From Marinomonas primoryensis (GTDB lineage: Bacteria > Pseudomonadota > Gammaproteobacteria > Pseudomonadales > Marinomonadaceae), in NCBI RefSeq assembly GCF_013372285.1, contig NZ_CP054301.1, positions 730,001 through 794,000 of the forward strand: DNA of 64,000 bases. The letters run 5' to 3'. A program made the translations under genes and the position numbers. Shown here one piece after another: positions 1 through 9,469 of this stretch. Positions within the stretch are counted from its first letter, which is position 1. Each line of letters begins with the position of its first letter. Below the pieces are notes generated by a model. The model did not search any database. It had not been told where the DNA came from and saw nothing but the letters and a program-made list of their open reading frames with translations.

Positions 1-1761
1 GACTTCTTTTTGTGTAAAAAAGGGGTCGAATATCTGATCTAAATTGTCTTCTTCTATTCCTATGCCAGTGTCTTTCACATCTATCATGATCTTGTCATCG
101 TGTTCATAGACGAGTATTGAAAGCTGCTTTAATGGTGAACTGGATAAGGCATCCACGGCGTTACTGATGAGGTTTACCATGACTTGTTCTAAGCGAATGG
201 GTTCGGCAAGAACGAAGATTTTTGAGTCGGTAGGTTGATAGCTGAGCGTACAGTGTTGTTCTTGAATTTGATTAGACATCAACTCGATAGCATCTTGAAT
301 GACCATTTCTAAACAAACTGGTGTGAGTTCAGTGCCGGCAACGCGTGCAAACGCTTTAAGGTGCTTGGTGATACGAGTGATTTTTGTTAATAATTGCCGA
401 ATTTTATCTAAGCTATTTTGAGCTTTGTCTATTTGGCCTTGTTCCATATGACGCCCGGCAGTGTGCAAGTGGCTGGCAATGGCTGTCAGGGGCTGGTTTA
501 TTTCGTGAGTAATGCCAACACCAAGTTGCCCTAAAGCAGCGAGTTTTCCCGCTTGTACTAATTCGTTTTGCGCCGCTTTTAATTGTGCTTCTGCAGCGAC
601 TCTTTCCTCTATTTCAGCCGCGAGTATTTGGTTGGTTCGCTCCACTTCTCTGGCGGTTTGCTGAAAATACTGGAGGTCTCTGGCCATACTGGAGACTTCA
701 TCGTGGCCAACAATGCGTATTTGTGTGTCTAATTGAGAGCTAGCAATGGCTCGCATGTTTTGTTGTAACTCAATGATTCGTTGTAGCACATTGCGGCGCA
801 CGTAAAACCAAGAAATGGCGCAGGCGACACTTAAGCTAATCAGAGACAGCAGTAGAATATTACGAATGCTGCTGTTGATGGACTTGATCGCGCCTTCTAA
901 TGAGCCACGAATGCTGGTGTTGGTGTAGTTGGTATATTGGTTAATCTGCGCCGCTAACTGCTGAATGTGTTGTTGACTATTTTCTAGCAGAAAGCTCTGC
1001 TGATACAGCAGGTCTAGTTCTTCATTTTTTAGTTGAAATAGAGCGCCTTGGCGTGAGCTCATCATGATCAAATTGAGTAATGATTGGTGCAATTCTTGAG
1101 GAACTTGAGGCAACGTGTTCAAGTACTGAGTTATTTCATCTCCCAACCTTTCTAGGCGTAAAAAGGTGTAATCCAGTTCATTGAAAGAAGCGTCGTTGCT
1201 GACTTTTTCGATTAAGCCTGAAAAATAATAGAGGCGACGCATGACTTGTTCTAATTCAGGCGTGCGATCTAGTTGATCCACTTGGCCAATCAAGCCCTCA
1301 AATAGCGGGAAGACGAATGAAGACTGTTTTGCGAGTTCGAGTCTGATGACTTCTCGTCGCTCTACGCTTTGATTTAATAACGTGAGGCTGTTTTTGATTT
1401 GTGTAATGAGTTCAAGAAAGTAACGATTATAGTCGGGCAAATTTCGCATCAGTGCATCCATCTCACTGATGGCAGAGCTCAGCGCGTTCATAGTGTTTTC
1501 TCTGGATATGGAGGCATCACTGGTGACGAGAAGGGGGGCGGTGGCCACAATAAGCCGACTTTTGTCGTTGAGTCGAGCGGCTGCATCTAGACCTGGGATG
1601 TCTTGGAGCTTTAGTAAAAGAAGACGGTCACTTAGTTGTAGGTAGGTGTTCGTTGCCAATCCGCTGGCCACAATAGTAATGGATGAAATAAGCACGAAAG
1701 CCAAAAATAATCTACCGCCAATACCAATATTGCGAAGCCAAAAAAACGTGGGAATCCCCAT
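1..1761 (-). CDS. Membrane-bound sensor histidine kinase, C-terminus cut by window edge
   Basis: This gene enters the window from the left edge and reads leftward; 587 residues are visible and the end of the ATPase domain is missing. The ATG at 1761 has an AGGA sequence just upstream. A first membrane segment lies at about residues 17-36, followed by roughly 260 residues of mainly helical periplasmic domain, a second membrane segment near 297-320, a HAMP-like linker and a coiled coil. The phosphoacceptor motif GITHEINQPL puts the histidine at 419. The N box NLISNAVDAL (N534), G1 box DTGIGI (D564) and F box are present. Such kinases autophosphorylate and pass phosphate to a response regulator. 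No regulator is visible here and the ligand is unknown. The layout recalls kinases that work with transport systems, but that is only inference. Confidence 0.9.
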   Translation of the reverse strand, partial: MGIPTFFWLRNIGIGGRLFLAFVLISSITIVASGLATNTYLQLSDRLLLLKLQDIPGLDAAARLNDKSRLIVATAPLLVTSDASISRENTMNALSSAISEMDALMRNLPDYNRYFLELITQIKNSLTLLNQSVERREVIRLELAKQSSFVFPLFEGLIGQVDQLDRTPELEQVMRRLYYFSGLIEKVSNDASFNELDYTFLRLERLGDEITQYLNTLPQVPQELHQSLLNLIMMSSRQGALFQLKNEELDLLYQQSFLLENSQQHIQQLAAQINQYTNYTNTSIRGSLEGAIKSINSSIRNILLLSLISLSVACAISWFYVRRNVLQRIIELQQNMRAIASSQLDTQIRIVGHDEVSSMARDLQYFQQTAREVERTNQILAAEIEERVAAEAQLKAAQNELVQAGKLAALGQLGVGITHEINQPLTAIASHLHTAGRHMEQGQIDKAQNSLDKIRQLLTKITRITKHLKAFARVAGTELTPVCLEMVIQDAIELMSNQIQEQHCTLSYQPTDSKIFVLAEPIRLEQVMVNLISNAVDALSSSPLKQLSILVYEHDDKIMIDVKDTGIGIEEDNLDQIFDPFFTQKEV

Positions 1762-1937
1762 TTGTGTTAGTCCTGTTATTTTTATAATTAGATTCCACAA
1801 TGAAATTTCTATGCCAACTATGAGGCCTGATTTTTATTGCGTTTCTGCCTATAGTGAGGACAAAAATGTCCCATCACAAGCTTTAATTGATGGAGGATGT
1901 AAGGCGTACGGAAGAGGTTTGATTGAGTATTCCGTTC

Positions 1938-1979
1938 CTTTTAGCGCGTTTCGAAATCCACGTTTGAAAGCGCTAAAAG
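1938..1979. repeat. Long inverted repeat between fhuB and the sensor kinase
   Basis: The arms CTTTTAGCGC (1938-1947) and GCGCTAAAAG (1970-1979) are perfectly complementary, and TTTC/GAAA extends the stem inward past one bulged base. It lies 17 bp beyond the fhuB stop. Neither strand has a run of T after the stem, so it is not a standard intrinsic terminator. It may mark or protect the 3' end of the fhu transcript. The remainder of 1762-1995 holds nothing I can name. Confidence 0.55.
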
Positions 1980-1995
1980 AGGTGGGATTAAAAGG

Positions 1996-3972
1996 TTAGA
2001 GCTTTCTGAGCCCCCACATCAAATATAAACCACCGATAATGGAAGCGACCATGCCGGTTGGAATGTCTTCGGGGTACAGTAGTTGTCGTCCAAGCCAATC
2101 GGAGAAAAGCATTAACGTACTTCCCACTAGGATGGACGCAATGAGATGTTCTTTTGCTCGACTAAATCCTAATAAACGCGCGAGATGCGGTGCCATTAGA
2201 CCGATAAAACTCAGTGGTCCAACGACTAACGTTGCACTGACGGTTAATCCTGATACTAGAAACAAGAGCAGCATTCTTGAACGAGAGACGTTCACGCCTA
2301 AAGAGCGAGCGCTGGTTTCCCCTAACGGTAAAATATCCAACCAACGATGACAGGTAAAGGCAATAGAAAGTGATATGGCTGTGGCAATAGCAAGTGGTAT
2401 CAGCGTGCTGTTGGTCACGTAATAGGTGGTGCCCGCTAACCAAGCAAGTAACTGATAGCTTCTAGGATCTCCACCGGCCAACACAATCGTTTGAATCGCA
2501 CCCATTAACGCCGTTATTGCAACGCCGGTTAAGAGTACTTTCTCTGGTTGAAAACCAGTTTTTCGGTTGAGTAATATGATCAGGCTAACGGAAGACAGCG
2601 CGCCAATAAAACCGCCAACGTACATGCCTGCTAGGCTCGAACTCAGGCCAGAAAACAGTGTCACAATAACCCCTAACGCTGTGCCAGAACTGATACCTAT
2701 GACTTCAGGGCTGGCCATTGGGTTGCCACTGAGTCGCTGTATGATCGTACCGGCCGTTGCTAGCATGGCTCCGGCTAAAATAGCAGCAATCAGACGAGGT
2801 AATCGCCACTCCAATACGGACCAGTTTCCCGTGGTGAATATCCAACTCCAGCCTTGATTTCCAATAGACAGGCATGAAAAAATAAACAATCCAATAAAAA
2901 CAGAACCAAGTGCAATCCAAATGGTGTACTTGCTGAGGTGTCGGCCTTGCTCGCTATGGCGAGTCAAAACGGTCTCGGTGTGAGTTTGGCTGCGCATGGC
3001 CAGTTTCGGGAGTAGCCATAACATCAGCGGTGCGCCGAGTGCAGCAGTGGCCGCTCCAGTCGGAACCATGATGGACATGAGGTCTGGGAGTTGCTGTATC
3101 ACTAAATCGGTTAGGGTCAGTAGCAATGCGCCAATAAATATAGACGCTAGAAATTTTGGCAGTAATCTATGAACACCTATTAAACGCGTTATAGCCGGTG
3201 CAGCAAGGCCAATGAATCCTATTATACCCACGGTAGCCACCACCAAAGAGGTCAACAAAACCGCGACCCCTAGACAAATGATTCGTAGCTTTGTCAGTGA
3301 GACTCCAAGACTTTTTGCGCCAGATTCAGACAGCTGTAATAAGGTTAATGGTTTCACGAAGAGGAAAGCCACGATAATGAGGGCGATAATTCTAGGGGTT
3401 AGGTAGGCGACATTTCCCCAGCCAGTTTGAACCAATGAGCCTGCGCCCCATATCATTAACCCTGCCAATTTTTCTTGGTTCATAATAAGCAGAACGGTAC
3501 TAAACGCGCCAAAGTAGAGATTAAGAATTAATCCAGAAATGACCACAATGGTTGGAGAAAGCGCGCGACGCCAAGAGAGCGCGAACACAATCCCCATGGC
3601 AATTAAACCGCCAGCCATGGCGACGAAGCTGTACGACAATTCAATCAGCCATGGCGCATACAGTGTTGCCATCATCAAGCTAAAGCTGGCGCCGCTTGCT
3701 ACCCCAAGAGTGGTTGGTGACGCTAATGGATTTCTTAATACCTGCTGCATCAAAACGCCAGCAACCGCTAACGCTGCGCCACAAATTAACGTAGTAAAAA
3801 CGCGAGGCCACCAAGTTAAATGGAGTTTTATTGAATTATTTGAGAGCCAGTTAGGTTGTAATAAACTCGTCAGGTTAAGCGTGAAGGTATCATTTAATGA
3901 TAATTGCCAGCCCATGAGCAGTACGACACTGGTCGTTAATATGATGATAAAGCCAATAGGGAAAATTCGCAT
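1996..3972 (-). CDS. fhuB: Ferric hydroxamate ABC transporter, fused permease FhuB
   Basis: The 658-residue membrane protein consists of two homologous FecCD-type permease halves (about 1-335 and 340-658), each with around ten hydrophobic segments. The twin-domain length matches E. coli FhuB (about 660 residues) and separates it from single-domain BtuC or FepD permeases. Each half repeats the cytoplasmic coupling motif: [12 protein letters not shown] in the first and [12 protein letters not shown] in the second. It would form the inner-membrane channel that takes ferric siderophore from FhuD, using ATP hydrolysis by FhuC. Its ATG overlaps the fhuD stop by one base, suggesting coupled translation. 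It is the last gene of the fhuCDB operon. Confidence 0.93.
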   Translation of the reverse strand: MRIFPIGFIIILTTSVVLLMGWQLSLNDTFTLNLTSLLQPNWLSNNSIKLHLTWWPRVFTTLICGAALAVAGVLMQQVLRNPLASPTTLGVASGASFSLMMATLYAPWLIELSYSFVAMAGGLIAMGIVFALSWRRALSPTIVVISGLILNLYFGAFSTVLLIMNQEKLAGLMIWGAGSLVQTGWGNVAYLTPRIIALIIVAFLFVKPLTLLQLSESGAKSLGVSLTKLRIICLGVAVLLTSLVVATVGIIGFIGLAAPAITRLIGVHRLLPKFLASIFIGALLLTLTDLVIQQLPDLMSIMVPTGAATAALGAPLMLWLLPKLAMRSQTHTETVLTRHSEQGRHLSKYTIWIALGSVFIGLFIFSCLSIGNQGWSWIFTTGNWSVLEWRLPRLIAAILAGAMLATAGTIIQRLSGNPMASPEVIGISSGTALGVIVTLFSGLSSSLAGMYVGGFIGALSSVSLIILLNRKTGFQPEKVLLTGVAITALMGAIQTIVLAGGDPRSYQLLAWLAGTTYYVTNSTLIPLAIATAISLSIAFTCHRWLDILPLGETSARSLGVNVSRSRMLLLFLVSGLTVSATLVVGPLSFIGLMAPHLARLLGFSRAKEHLIASILVGSTLMLFSDWLGRQLLYPEDIPTGMVASIIGGLYLMWGLRKL

Positions 3973-4859
3973 TATTGCTTCTCCTTATTGTTCAGTGCTT
4001 TTGTGAGTTGTTCTGCGAAGCGTAGGGTGGATGGTATGGCGCCAAAGCTCCATGTCGGCTCGACTGTCAATGCTGGTTGGCCGGTATTTTTAACCAAATA
4101 TTGCCAGAATTGATCGCGCTGTAAACTTCTTTCTACGCCAGCCGGCAGAGGTTTAATAATGATGATTTGCCCTTTGATGTCCATCAGCTGGTCTATCCCT
4201 ATCAGCGAAAACCCCCATGGATTTGTCTCTGCTTGCCAAGCACTTTTCAAACCGATTTTATTGGCTGCAATTTTATACATGCTGTTTGTACCAAAGATTC
4301 TGACGTGACGGCTGTCCATAAATTGGATCATTAATAGGGGCGGTGTGTCTTTTGGTGTTTTGTCGGCTAACCCCATTAGAGTTTGTTCGGCAGAGTAAAT
4401 TAGCGCGTTAGCTTCTTTTTGTTTGTTTGTCTCTTCTCCAAGTCGGCGGGTGAAACCTTTAAGCCCTTCCCAAGTGATGTTGTCTTTTTTATAAAGGGTG
4501 AATTCTGTAACCGGTGCTATGCGAGACAATTTAGGCGTAAGTGAGCCAAATAAAGGAGAGATAAAAATCTTATCTGGTTTGAGTTCAGCAAGTCTTTCTA
4601 AATTAGGTTGCGAGCGTAATCCTATGTCTTCTGTTGAGTTTGGAATAGCGGGTTCTCGAACCCATGAGTTGTAGCCTGACTGTTGTGCCATCGCGATGGG
4701 CGTTATGCCAAGCGCGATAAGGGTTTCTGTTTGGGTCCAGTCGATTGATATGACTCTAAGGGGCTCGATTTGCGCCGCATTTAAGATATTTGATGCGCAG
4801 AAGGCAAAAAAGACAATGAAAAAATGTAGAGGTTTAGACGCCATGACATTTTTTTCCAT
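3972..4859 (-). CDS. fhuD: Ferric hydroxamate periplasmic binding protein FhuD
   Basis: The 295-residue protein has an N-terminal signal peptide (hydrophobic core about residues 10-28, cleavage after the NAA region) and a class III periplasmic binding fold with two lobes. The segment [18 protein letters not shown] and the late [17 protein letters not shown] segment are typical of FhuD-like proteins. It would carry ferric hydroxamate siderophore across the periplasm to FhuB. A second in-frame ATG five codons later (4844) could be the true start, but the first ATG overlaps the fhuC stop by one base, which favours coupling. The exact siderophore cannot be read from sequence. No TonB-dependent receptor gene lies nearby. 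Confidence 0.87.
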   Translation of the reverse strand: MEKNVMASKPLHFFIVFFAFCASNILNAAQIEPLRVISIDWTQTETLIALGITPIAMAQQSGYNSWVREPAIPNSTEDIGLRSQPNLERLAELKPDKIFISPLFGSLTPKLSRIAPVTEFTLYKKDNITWEGLKGFTRRLGEETNKQKEANALIYSAEQTLMGLADKTPKDTPPLLMIQFMDSRHVRIFGTNSMYKIAANKIGLKSAWQAETNPWGFSLIGIDQLMDIKGQIIIIKPLPAGVERSLQRDQFWQYLVKNTGQPALTVEPTWSFGAIPSTLRFAEQLTKALNNKEKQ

Positions 4860-5623
4860 CAGTAGGGCATAGCTACGGGGTAGCCAGCAGGATGTCGAGT
4901 GATGTGCATGTCAATACCATAAATATTTCGCAGTTGTTTTGTTGTGAATATTTTTTCAACCGAATCTGAAATAATCATTTTTCCGCTATGAAGTGCGACG
5001 ATGTGATCACAAAAGCGCGCAGCCATGTTTATGTCGTGAATGACGATTATGACGCCAAGATTGAGCTCTCTACAGAGCTTTTTGATTAGATTTAGCATGT
5101 CTATTTGGTGTGCTACGTCAAGTGCAGAAAGAGGTTCATCAAGGAGTAAGTACTGAGTGTTTTGGGCAATTAGCATTGCCAACCACAAGCGCTGGCGTTC
5201 ACCACCAGATAAGGTATCAACCAGTCTATCCGCGTAGGCTGTTGTATCGGTTAAGGCCATGGCTTCATCAATGTGTTTTTTGTCGTTGCCGTTTAAACGG
5301 CCAAGTAAACCATGCCAAGGATAGCGCCCGAAGCTGACAAGATCTTTCCCTGATAGGCTATCGGTCGATGGTGTTTGTTGGGGGAGATAAGCCACTTGTT
5401 GTGCAAACTTTTTATTGGACCAAGAGCCGATCGGTTGATTTTCTAGAAAAACATTACCACTGGTTGGTTTTTGTTGCTGGGCTAGTAGTTTTAATAGCGT
5501 GGACTTACCTGAACCATTGTGACCAACGAGGGCGTAAATTTTCCCTGGTTCAAACGTCATTGAAAAGCCTGCTAGTAGTGAGCGATCACCGACACTAAAT
5601 TGCAGTTCTTTAGACTCTATCAT
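4859..5623 (-). CDS. fhuC: Ferric hydroxamate ABC transporter ATPase FhuC
   Basis: The 254-residue protein is an ABC ATPase with Walker A GHNGSGKST, signature LSGGERQR, Walker B LLLDEPLSALD and the switch histidine in VIVIHD. It belongs to the FepC/FhuC/BtuD group of metal-chelate importers. It would energise FhuB from the cytoplasmic face. It is the first gene of the leftward operon fhuC-fhuD-fhuB, in which both junctions overlap by one base. The Fur-like palindrome at 5718-5732 lies about 95 bp upstream, so iron repression is likely. The ribosome binding site before the ATG is weak. Confidence 0.92.
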   Translation of the reverse strand: MIESKELQFSVGDRSLLAGFSMTFEPGKIYALVGHNGSGKSTLLKLLAQQQKPTSGNVFLENQPIGSWSNKKFAQQVAYLPQQTPSTDSLSGKDLVSFGRYPWHGLLGRLNGNDKKHIDEAMALTDTTAYADRLVDTLSGGERQRLWLAMLIAQNTQYLLLDEPLSALDVAHQIDMLNLIKKLCRELNLGVIIVIHDINMAARFCDHIVALHSGKMIISDSVEKIFTTKQLRNIYGIDMHITRHPAGYPVAMPY

Positions 5624-6030
5624 TTTTCAGACCAAAATATGGGGGCTTAATACTCTCTTTGAGTGTGTGGTACAGACTCAAACCGAAGGAGTATTTTATT
5701 AGTATTGGTAATGCTAATGCAAATTATTTGCATATAAAAAACATTCCTATCTTCATGGTGTGGTTCGACGTATTGGTGCTGTTGGCGCTTTATTGATGTA
5801 CGTGACGTATGAATCTGGTGAGCAGATCCACTCAGAATGTAGAGAAGGGGTGATGTTATAAGTCTAAATAGGCATTTATTACTCAGCCATTGATTGTTTA
5901 AAAGCGCCATATCAGCCAAAATAGCCGTATACAACTACGATTAACATGACGGGGTTTTCGATAAAGGCGACGTTAAGTCGGCTTTTTATAGAGAATGTAA
6001 AAACCGCGCATAACCTAAAAGAATTTTTTA
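5624..6030. other. Divergent intergenic region between fhuC and prfC
   Basis: This 407-bp region must carry the leftward fhu promoter and the rightward prfC promoter. It contains the Fur-like palindrome at 5718-5732. At 5968-5980 a small hairpin (CGAC/GTCG) followed by TTTTT lies about 45 bp before prfC and could be a weak terminator or attenuator. A 95-codon leftward frame spans the region but covers the Fur site and resembles nothing known, so I do not call it a gene. Confidence 0.6.
5718..5732. promoter_or_regulatory. Probable Fur box upstream of fhuCDB
   Basis: TGCAAATTATTTGCA is a perfect 7-1-7 inverted repeat. It matches 10 of the 14 fixed positions of the Fur 7-1-7 consensus TGATAAT-N-ATTATCA. 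It sits in an AT-rich stretch about 95 bp upstream of an iron-siderophore importer, where Fur control is expected. Confidence 0.6.
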
Positions 6031-7617
6031 ATGGCAGACCAGAACTTTCTTAACGAAGTAAGTAAACGAAGAACTTTCGCGATCATATCGCATCCTGACG
6101 CGGGTAAAACAACCATCACTGAAAAGCTTTTATTGCTTGGGCAACTTATTCAAACGGCAGGGTCTGTAAAGGGTCGTAAAGGCGACAAACACGCTACATC
6201 TGACTGGATGGCGATGGAGAAGCAGCGTGGTATATCCATTACATCGTCAGTGATGCAGTTCCCTTATAAAGACCGCACGGTTAATTTGCTGGACACACCG
6301 GGGCACGAAGATTTCTCGGAAGATACGTATCGTACTCTCACCGCCGTTGACTCTGTATTGATGATCATTGATGGCGCGAAAGGGGTAGAGGATCGTACTG
6401 TTAAGTTGATGGATGTGTGTCGTTTACGAGATACGCCAATTTTGACTTTTATTAACAAAATGGACCGCGATATTCGTGATCCAATTGATTTGTTGGATGA
6501 AGTGGAGGCTGTCTTGAAAATTGTGGCGGCGCCAATCACCTGGCCTATTGGTATGAGCCATTTCTTTAAAGGGGTATACAACCTTTATACTGATACGATT
6601 CACGTCTTTGTGCGTGGTCGAGGTCATACCTTGATGGATGACATTCGTATTGAAGGCTTACAATCTGATGCTGCCAAAGAATTGCTGGGTGATGATTGGG
6701 ATGCGTATGTAGATGAAATTGAGTTGGTGCGTGGCGCTAGCCACGAATTCAATCTTGAAGCGTATTTAGCGGGTAAATTGACCCCTGTGTTTTTTGGTAC
6801 CGCACTGTCTAACTTCGGCGTTCGTGAAATGTTGGATGGCTTTGTTGAGTGGGCGCCATCTCCCATTGACCGTGAAACAAACGGTCGTACCGTGCCAGCA
6901 GTAGAAGAGAAGTTTTCTGGGTTTATTTTTAAAATACAAGCCAATATGGACCCGAAACATCGTGATCGCATTGCCTTCATGAGGGTGTGTTCAGGAACGT
7001 ATGACCGTGGCATGAAAATGCGACATTGCCGTATTGGTAAGGACATCAAGGTCACTGATGCCGTTTCTTTTACAGCAGGTGATCGTGAAGGTGTTGAAGA
7101 GGCTTTTTCAGGCGATATTATTGGTTTACATAACCATGGCACGATCCAGATAGGCGATACTTTTACTGAAGGCGAGGATTTGAAATTCACGGGTATTCCT
7201 CACTTTGCGCCAGAGCTTTTTCGTCGTGTTCGCTTAAAAGATCCAATGAAGATGAAAGCATTGCAGAAAGGGTTGCAGCAACTTTCTGAAGAAGGCTCGA
7301 CGCAGTTATTCATGCCTCAGCGAAACAATGATTTAATTGTTGGTGCGGTTGGTCAGTTGCAATACGAAGTGGTAGCCTACCGCTTGAAAGACGAATACAA
7401 AGTGGAATGTATTTACGAGGCGGTAAATGTTAATACCGCTCGTTGGGTTGAATGTGACGATCCTAAGAAATTTGACGAGTTTAAAAATAAGTGCCGAGAC
7501 AATTTAGCCATTGATGGTGGTGGGCATTTAACGTATCTAGCGCCAACGCGGGTGAATTTAATGATGGCAGAAGAAAAATGGCCTCAGGTTCGTTTCCGTT
7601 CGACGCGTGAGCATTGA
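6031..7617 (+). CDS. prfC: Peptide chain release factor 3
   Basis: The 528-residue translational GTPase recycles RF1 and RF2 from the ribosome after termination. The G1 loop SHPDAGKTT, the switch region [22 protein letters not shown] and the C-terminal RF3-specific domain ([14 protein letters not shown]) identify RF3 rather than EF-G or LepA. Length matches E. coli RF3 (529). The ATG follows an A-rich region with only a weak Shine-Dalgarno element. It stands alone, divergent from fhuC, with erpA following after a 69-bp gap. Confidence 0.97.
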   Translation: MADQNFLNEVSKRRTFAIISHPDAGKTTITEKLLLLGQLIQTAGSVKGRKGDKHATSDWMAMEKQRGISITSSVMQFPYKDRTVNLLDTPGHEDFSEDTYRTLTAVDSVLMIIDGAKGVEDRTVKLMDVCRLRDTPILTFINKMDRDIRDPIDLLDEVEAVLKIVAAPITWPIGMSHFFKGVYNLYTDTIHVFVRGRGHTLMDDIRIEGLQSDAAKELLGDDWDAYVDEIELVRGASHEFNLEAYLAGKLTPVFFGTALSNFGVREMLDGFVEWAPSPIDRETNGRTVPAVEEKFSGFIFKIQANMDPKHRDRIAFMRVCSGTYDRGMKMRHCRIGKDIKVTDAVSFTAGDREGVEEAFSGDIIGLHNHGTIQIGDTFTEGEDLKFTGIPHFAPELFRRVRLKDPMKMKALQKGLQQLSEEGSTQLFMPQRNNDLIVGAVGQLQYEVVAYRLKDEYKVECIYEAVNVNTARWVECDDPKKFDEFKNKCRDNLAIDGGGHLTYLAPTRVNLMMAEEKWPQVRFRSTREH

Positions 7618-7686
7618 TCAATACTTGACTAAATTACTAGGTTAAGAGGATAATTCATTCATTAGAACAGTTTTAGTGGTGTCAGA

Positions 7687-8034
7687 ATGAGTATGGTTGA
7701 ATCGGTTGACCCTATCGAGTTTACAGAATCGGCAGCGGCGAAGTTGCAATCTTTGATTAAAGAAGAAGAAAATGATCGACTCATGTTACGTGTTTACGTA
7801 ACAGGGGGCGGTTGCTCTGGTTTTCAGTATGGTTTTACCTTTGATGAAGAGCATCAAGAAGACGATACCGAAGTGGTGCGTGACGGAGTGACTTTGGTCG
7901 TTGACCCCTTGAGTTTTCAATACCTCGTTGGGTCAGAAGTAGACTACAAAGAAAACTTAGAAGGCTCGCGGTTTGTTGTGCAGAATCCCAATGCCACGTC
8001 TACTTGTGGTTGTGGTGCGAGCTTCAGCATCTAG
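7687..8034 (+). CDS. erpA: Iron-sulfur cluster insertion protein ErpA
   Basis: The 115-residue A-type carrier has the three conserved cysteines C43 ([11 protein letters not shown]), C107 and C109 (STCGCGASF), which hold or transfer a [2Fe-2S] or [4Fe-4S] cluster to apoproteins. The length and the FVVQNPNA segment match ErpA better than IscA or SufA, and no isc or suf genes are nearby. It is followed by a clear intrinsic terminator, so it is probably the last gene of its transcript. The ATG at 7687 is chosen by family length; the second ATG two codons later is possible. Confidence 0.94.
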   Translation: MSMVESVDPIEFTESAAAKLQSLIKEEENDRLMLRVYVTGGGCSGFQYGFTFDEEHQEDDTEVVRDGVTLVVDPLSFQYLVGSEVDYKENLEGSRFVVQNPNATSTCGCGASFSI

Positions 8035-8074
8035 TTTTCGTACTCTTGTTACCAATTGACTGATGATAAATAGG

Positions 8075-8106
8075 CCCTTCGTGCGAATAGAGCGAAGGGT
8101 TTTTTA
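8075..8106 (+). terminator. Intrinsic terminator after erpA
   Basis: The stem CCCTTCG (8075-8081) pairs with CGAAGGG (8093-8099) and is followed directly by TTTTTT. It separates erpA from the convergent gene ending at 8123. Confidence 0.85.
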
Positions 8107-8122
8107 TTGCGTGAATTTCGAC

Positions 8123-8965
8123 TTAGGCCTTGGTGTAGAGGTTGCTCGCGTGTTTGGCTCTTTCTTCTTCGCTAATAATGTTCCCCTCTAACGGTTTGTG
8201 ATGACCGACAAACAGTAAGCCGATTTGTTTGTCTCCCAAAACGATCGGTGTTAAAGCGTTGTTTTTCGCTTTCCATATTCTTAGTCCGAAAATTTGAGGG
8301 GGAAGATTTGTTTCATTAATTATTCGGCTTTGATTTATGTGGGCGTAAAGTGGTGACAGTTGATCTAGCTCGCCATCTTGGTCAAGCATAATGTGATGGT
8401 GGGTTATTTGTTGGCTAAGGAATTCTGGCGGATAAGGTGTGCGTAAAACAGGTAACCAGCTTTCTTTTGGAAAAGTGCGAAAGACGTCAGGGGTTTCTGG
8501 CGATCCGTTGTGAGGCGACACAAGTAGTGTCATTTCAACTGGAATTCCATAGGAAGGTTTCACAGGAATATGAAATATCAGTTGTTTTGCTGGTGGGCGT
8601 TGGTGTACCTCAGGTGTTATGTAGCCAACTACTTTTTTGTCCTTTTCAGCGTTTATAGGAGGGACTTGTAAGAATAATTGCCAACTTTTTAAGTCTAGAT
8701 TGAGTTCTTCGGGAGAGTGTAAGTGCAGGTTGGCGTTTATCATATGTCGTAACATGTGCTCAATAAGGTTGGCAAAAACGCTTATTGAGGCGGTGAGTTG
8801 TGTTTTAGCTTGGCTATCTAAGTGTATTTCCTTTACTTGATTCGCTGCAGAGCTTAGATCAACAGAGTCTTTGTTGCTGATTGTAGGGCGATATTTGACT
8901 CTAGAAATCAACTTTTTCTCATTCGACTGAGTGCTGGCTCTATTGAGTGCCTCTATAAATAGCAT
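8123..8965 (-). CDS. Conserved-looking hypothetical protein, 280 aa
   Basis: I do not recognise this protein. The start at 8965 is set by an ideal AAAGGAG eight bases upstream; a longer frame opening at 8992 lacks such a site and would include that site as codons. There is no signal peptide and no clear membrane segment, so it is probably cytoplasmic. The first 75 residues are polar with a short helix (about 55-80, rich in V, F and L). The middle contains proline-rich stretches (QVPPINAEKD, RTPYPPEFLSQQ), and the sequence HHHIMLDQDGEL. It is downstream of yhbY on the same strand, across a 102-bp gap that holds a striking palindrome. It may be genus-restricted. Confidence 0.7.
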   Translation of the reverse strand: MLFIEALNRASTQSNEKKLISRVKYRPTISNKDSVDLSSAANQVKEIHLDSQAKTQLTASISVFANLIEHMLRHMINANLHLHSPEELNLDLKSWQLFLQVPPINAEKDKKVVGYITPEVHQRPPAKQLIFHIPVKPSYGIPVEMTLLVSPHNGSPETPDVFRTFPKESWLPVLRTPYPPEFLSQQITHHHIMLDQDGELDQLSPLYAHINQSRIINETNLPPQIFGLRIWKAKNNALTPIVLGDKQIGLLFVGHHKPLEGNIISEEERAKHASNLYTKA

Positions 8966-9021
8966 TAGTACGACTCCTTTGTTAACTGTCAAAGGTATCG
9001 GCCGTTACTTTGAAGAGTTTA

Positions 9022-9056
9022 GAGATAGTCAGTTTTTTGTACAAAAAGACTATCTC
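9022..9056. repeat. Nested palindrome between yhbY and the 280-aa gene
   Basis: Outer arms GAGATAGTC (9022-9030) and GACTATCTC (9048-9056) are perfectly complementary. They enclose TTTTTGTACAAAAA (9034-9047), which is itself a perfect palindrome. Only the three bases AGT at 9031-9033 break an otherwise full 32-bp two-fold symmetry. In leftward RNA this would form one long hairpin. It begins 11 bp past the yhbY stop. Confidence 0.7.
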
Positions 9057-9067
9057 AGTTTTCGGTT

Positions 9068-9370
9068 TTAGCGTAGCAGGTTAGACAGTTTTGGATTTGC
9101 CTCTAACGCTGCGCGGTGAAATAGTGCAACTTTGCCAATGGTTTGAACTGTTTCGCATTTCATTATTTTGCTGATTTCTGCAATTAGCGCACTACGGACT
9201 TCACGATCCATGATGCTGATGCGTACTTTAATAAGTTCGTGGTCTTCAAGTGCGCGGTCAATTTCTGTTAAAACGGTTTCTGTTAAACCGTTGCCTGCTA
9301 TCATGACCACTGGGTTAAGTGCGTGACCAATTAGGCGATATTGCTTTTTTTGGGCGTTTGTAATGCTCAT
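9068..9370 (-). CDS. yhbY: YhbY family CRM-domain RNA-binding protein
   Basis: The 100-residue protein is a single CRM domain. The GNGLTE loop at about residues 27-32 corresponds to the GxxG RNA-binding loop, and LIKVRI follows as in E. coli YhbY. The family associates with pre-50S ribosomal subunits. The gene is divergent from rlmE, a 23S rRNA methyltransferase, and this yhbY/rlmE-ftsH arrangement is common in gammaproteobacteria. The 99-bp gap to rlmE must contain both promoters. Confidence 0.93.
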   Translation of the reverse strand: MSITNAQKKQYRLIGHALNPVVMIAGNGLTETVLTEIDRALEDHELIKVRISIMDREVRSALIAEISKIMKCETVQTIGKVALFHRAALEANPKLSNLLR

Positions 9371-9469
9371 AGTAAAATTTTCTCATATTAGTTGACCCTC
9401 TTTAATGGAGGCTTTAGAGGTTAAGCGATATTATAGCGGAATATTGACTGATTTAGGTATGATGAAAAC

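Noticed and set aside
1646..1999. A 117-codon rightward frame over the sensor kinase start and the gap
   Set aside because: It is antisense to the kinase N-terminus, has no ribosome binding site and the protein resembles nothing; it also crosses the hairpin at 1938-1979.
5647..5934. A 95-codon leftward frame between fhuC and prfC
   Set aside because: It covers the Fur-like site, lacks a ribosome binding site and has an unlikely composition; the region is better explained as promoters.
6624..7190. A 188-codon frame antisense to prfC
   Set aside because: It shadows the codon periodicity of prfC; its protein is low-complexity Ser/Arg/Pro and has no start signals.
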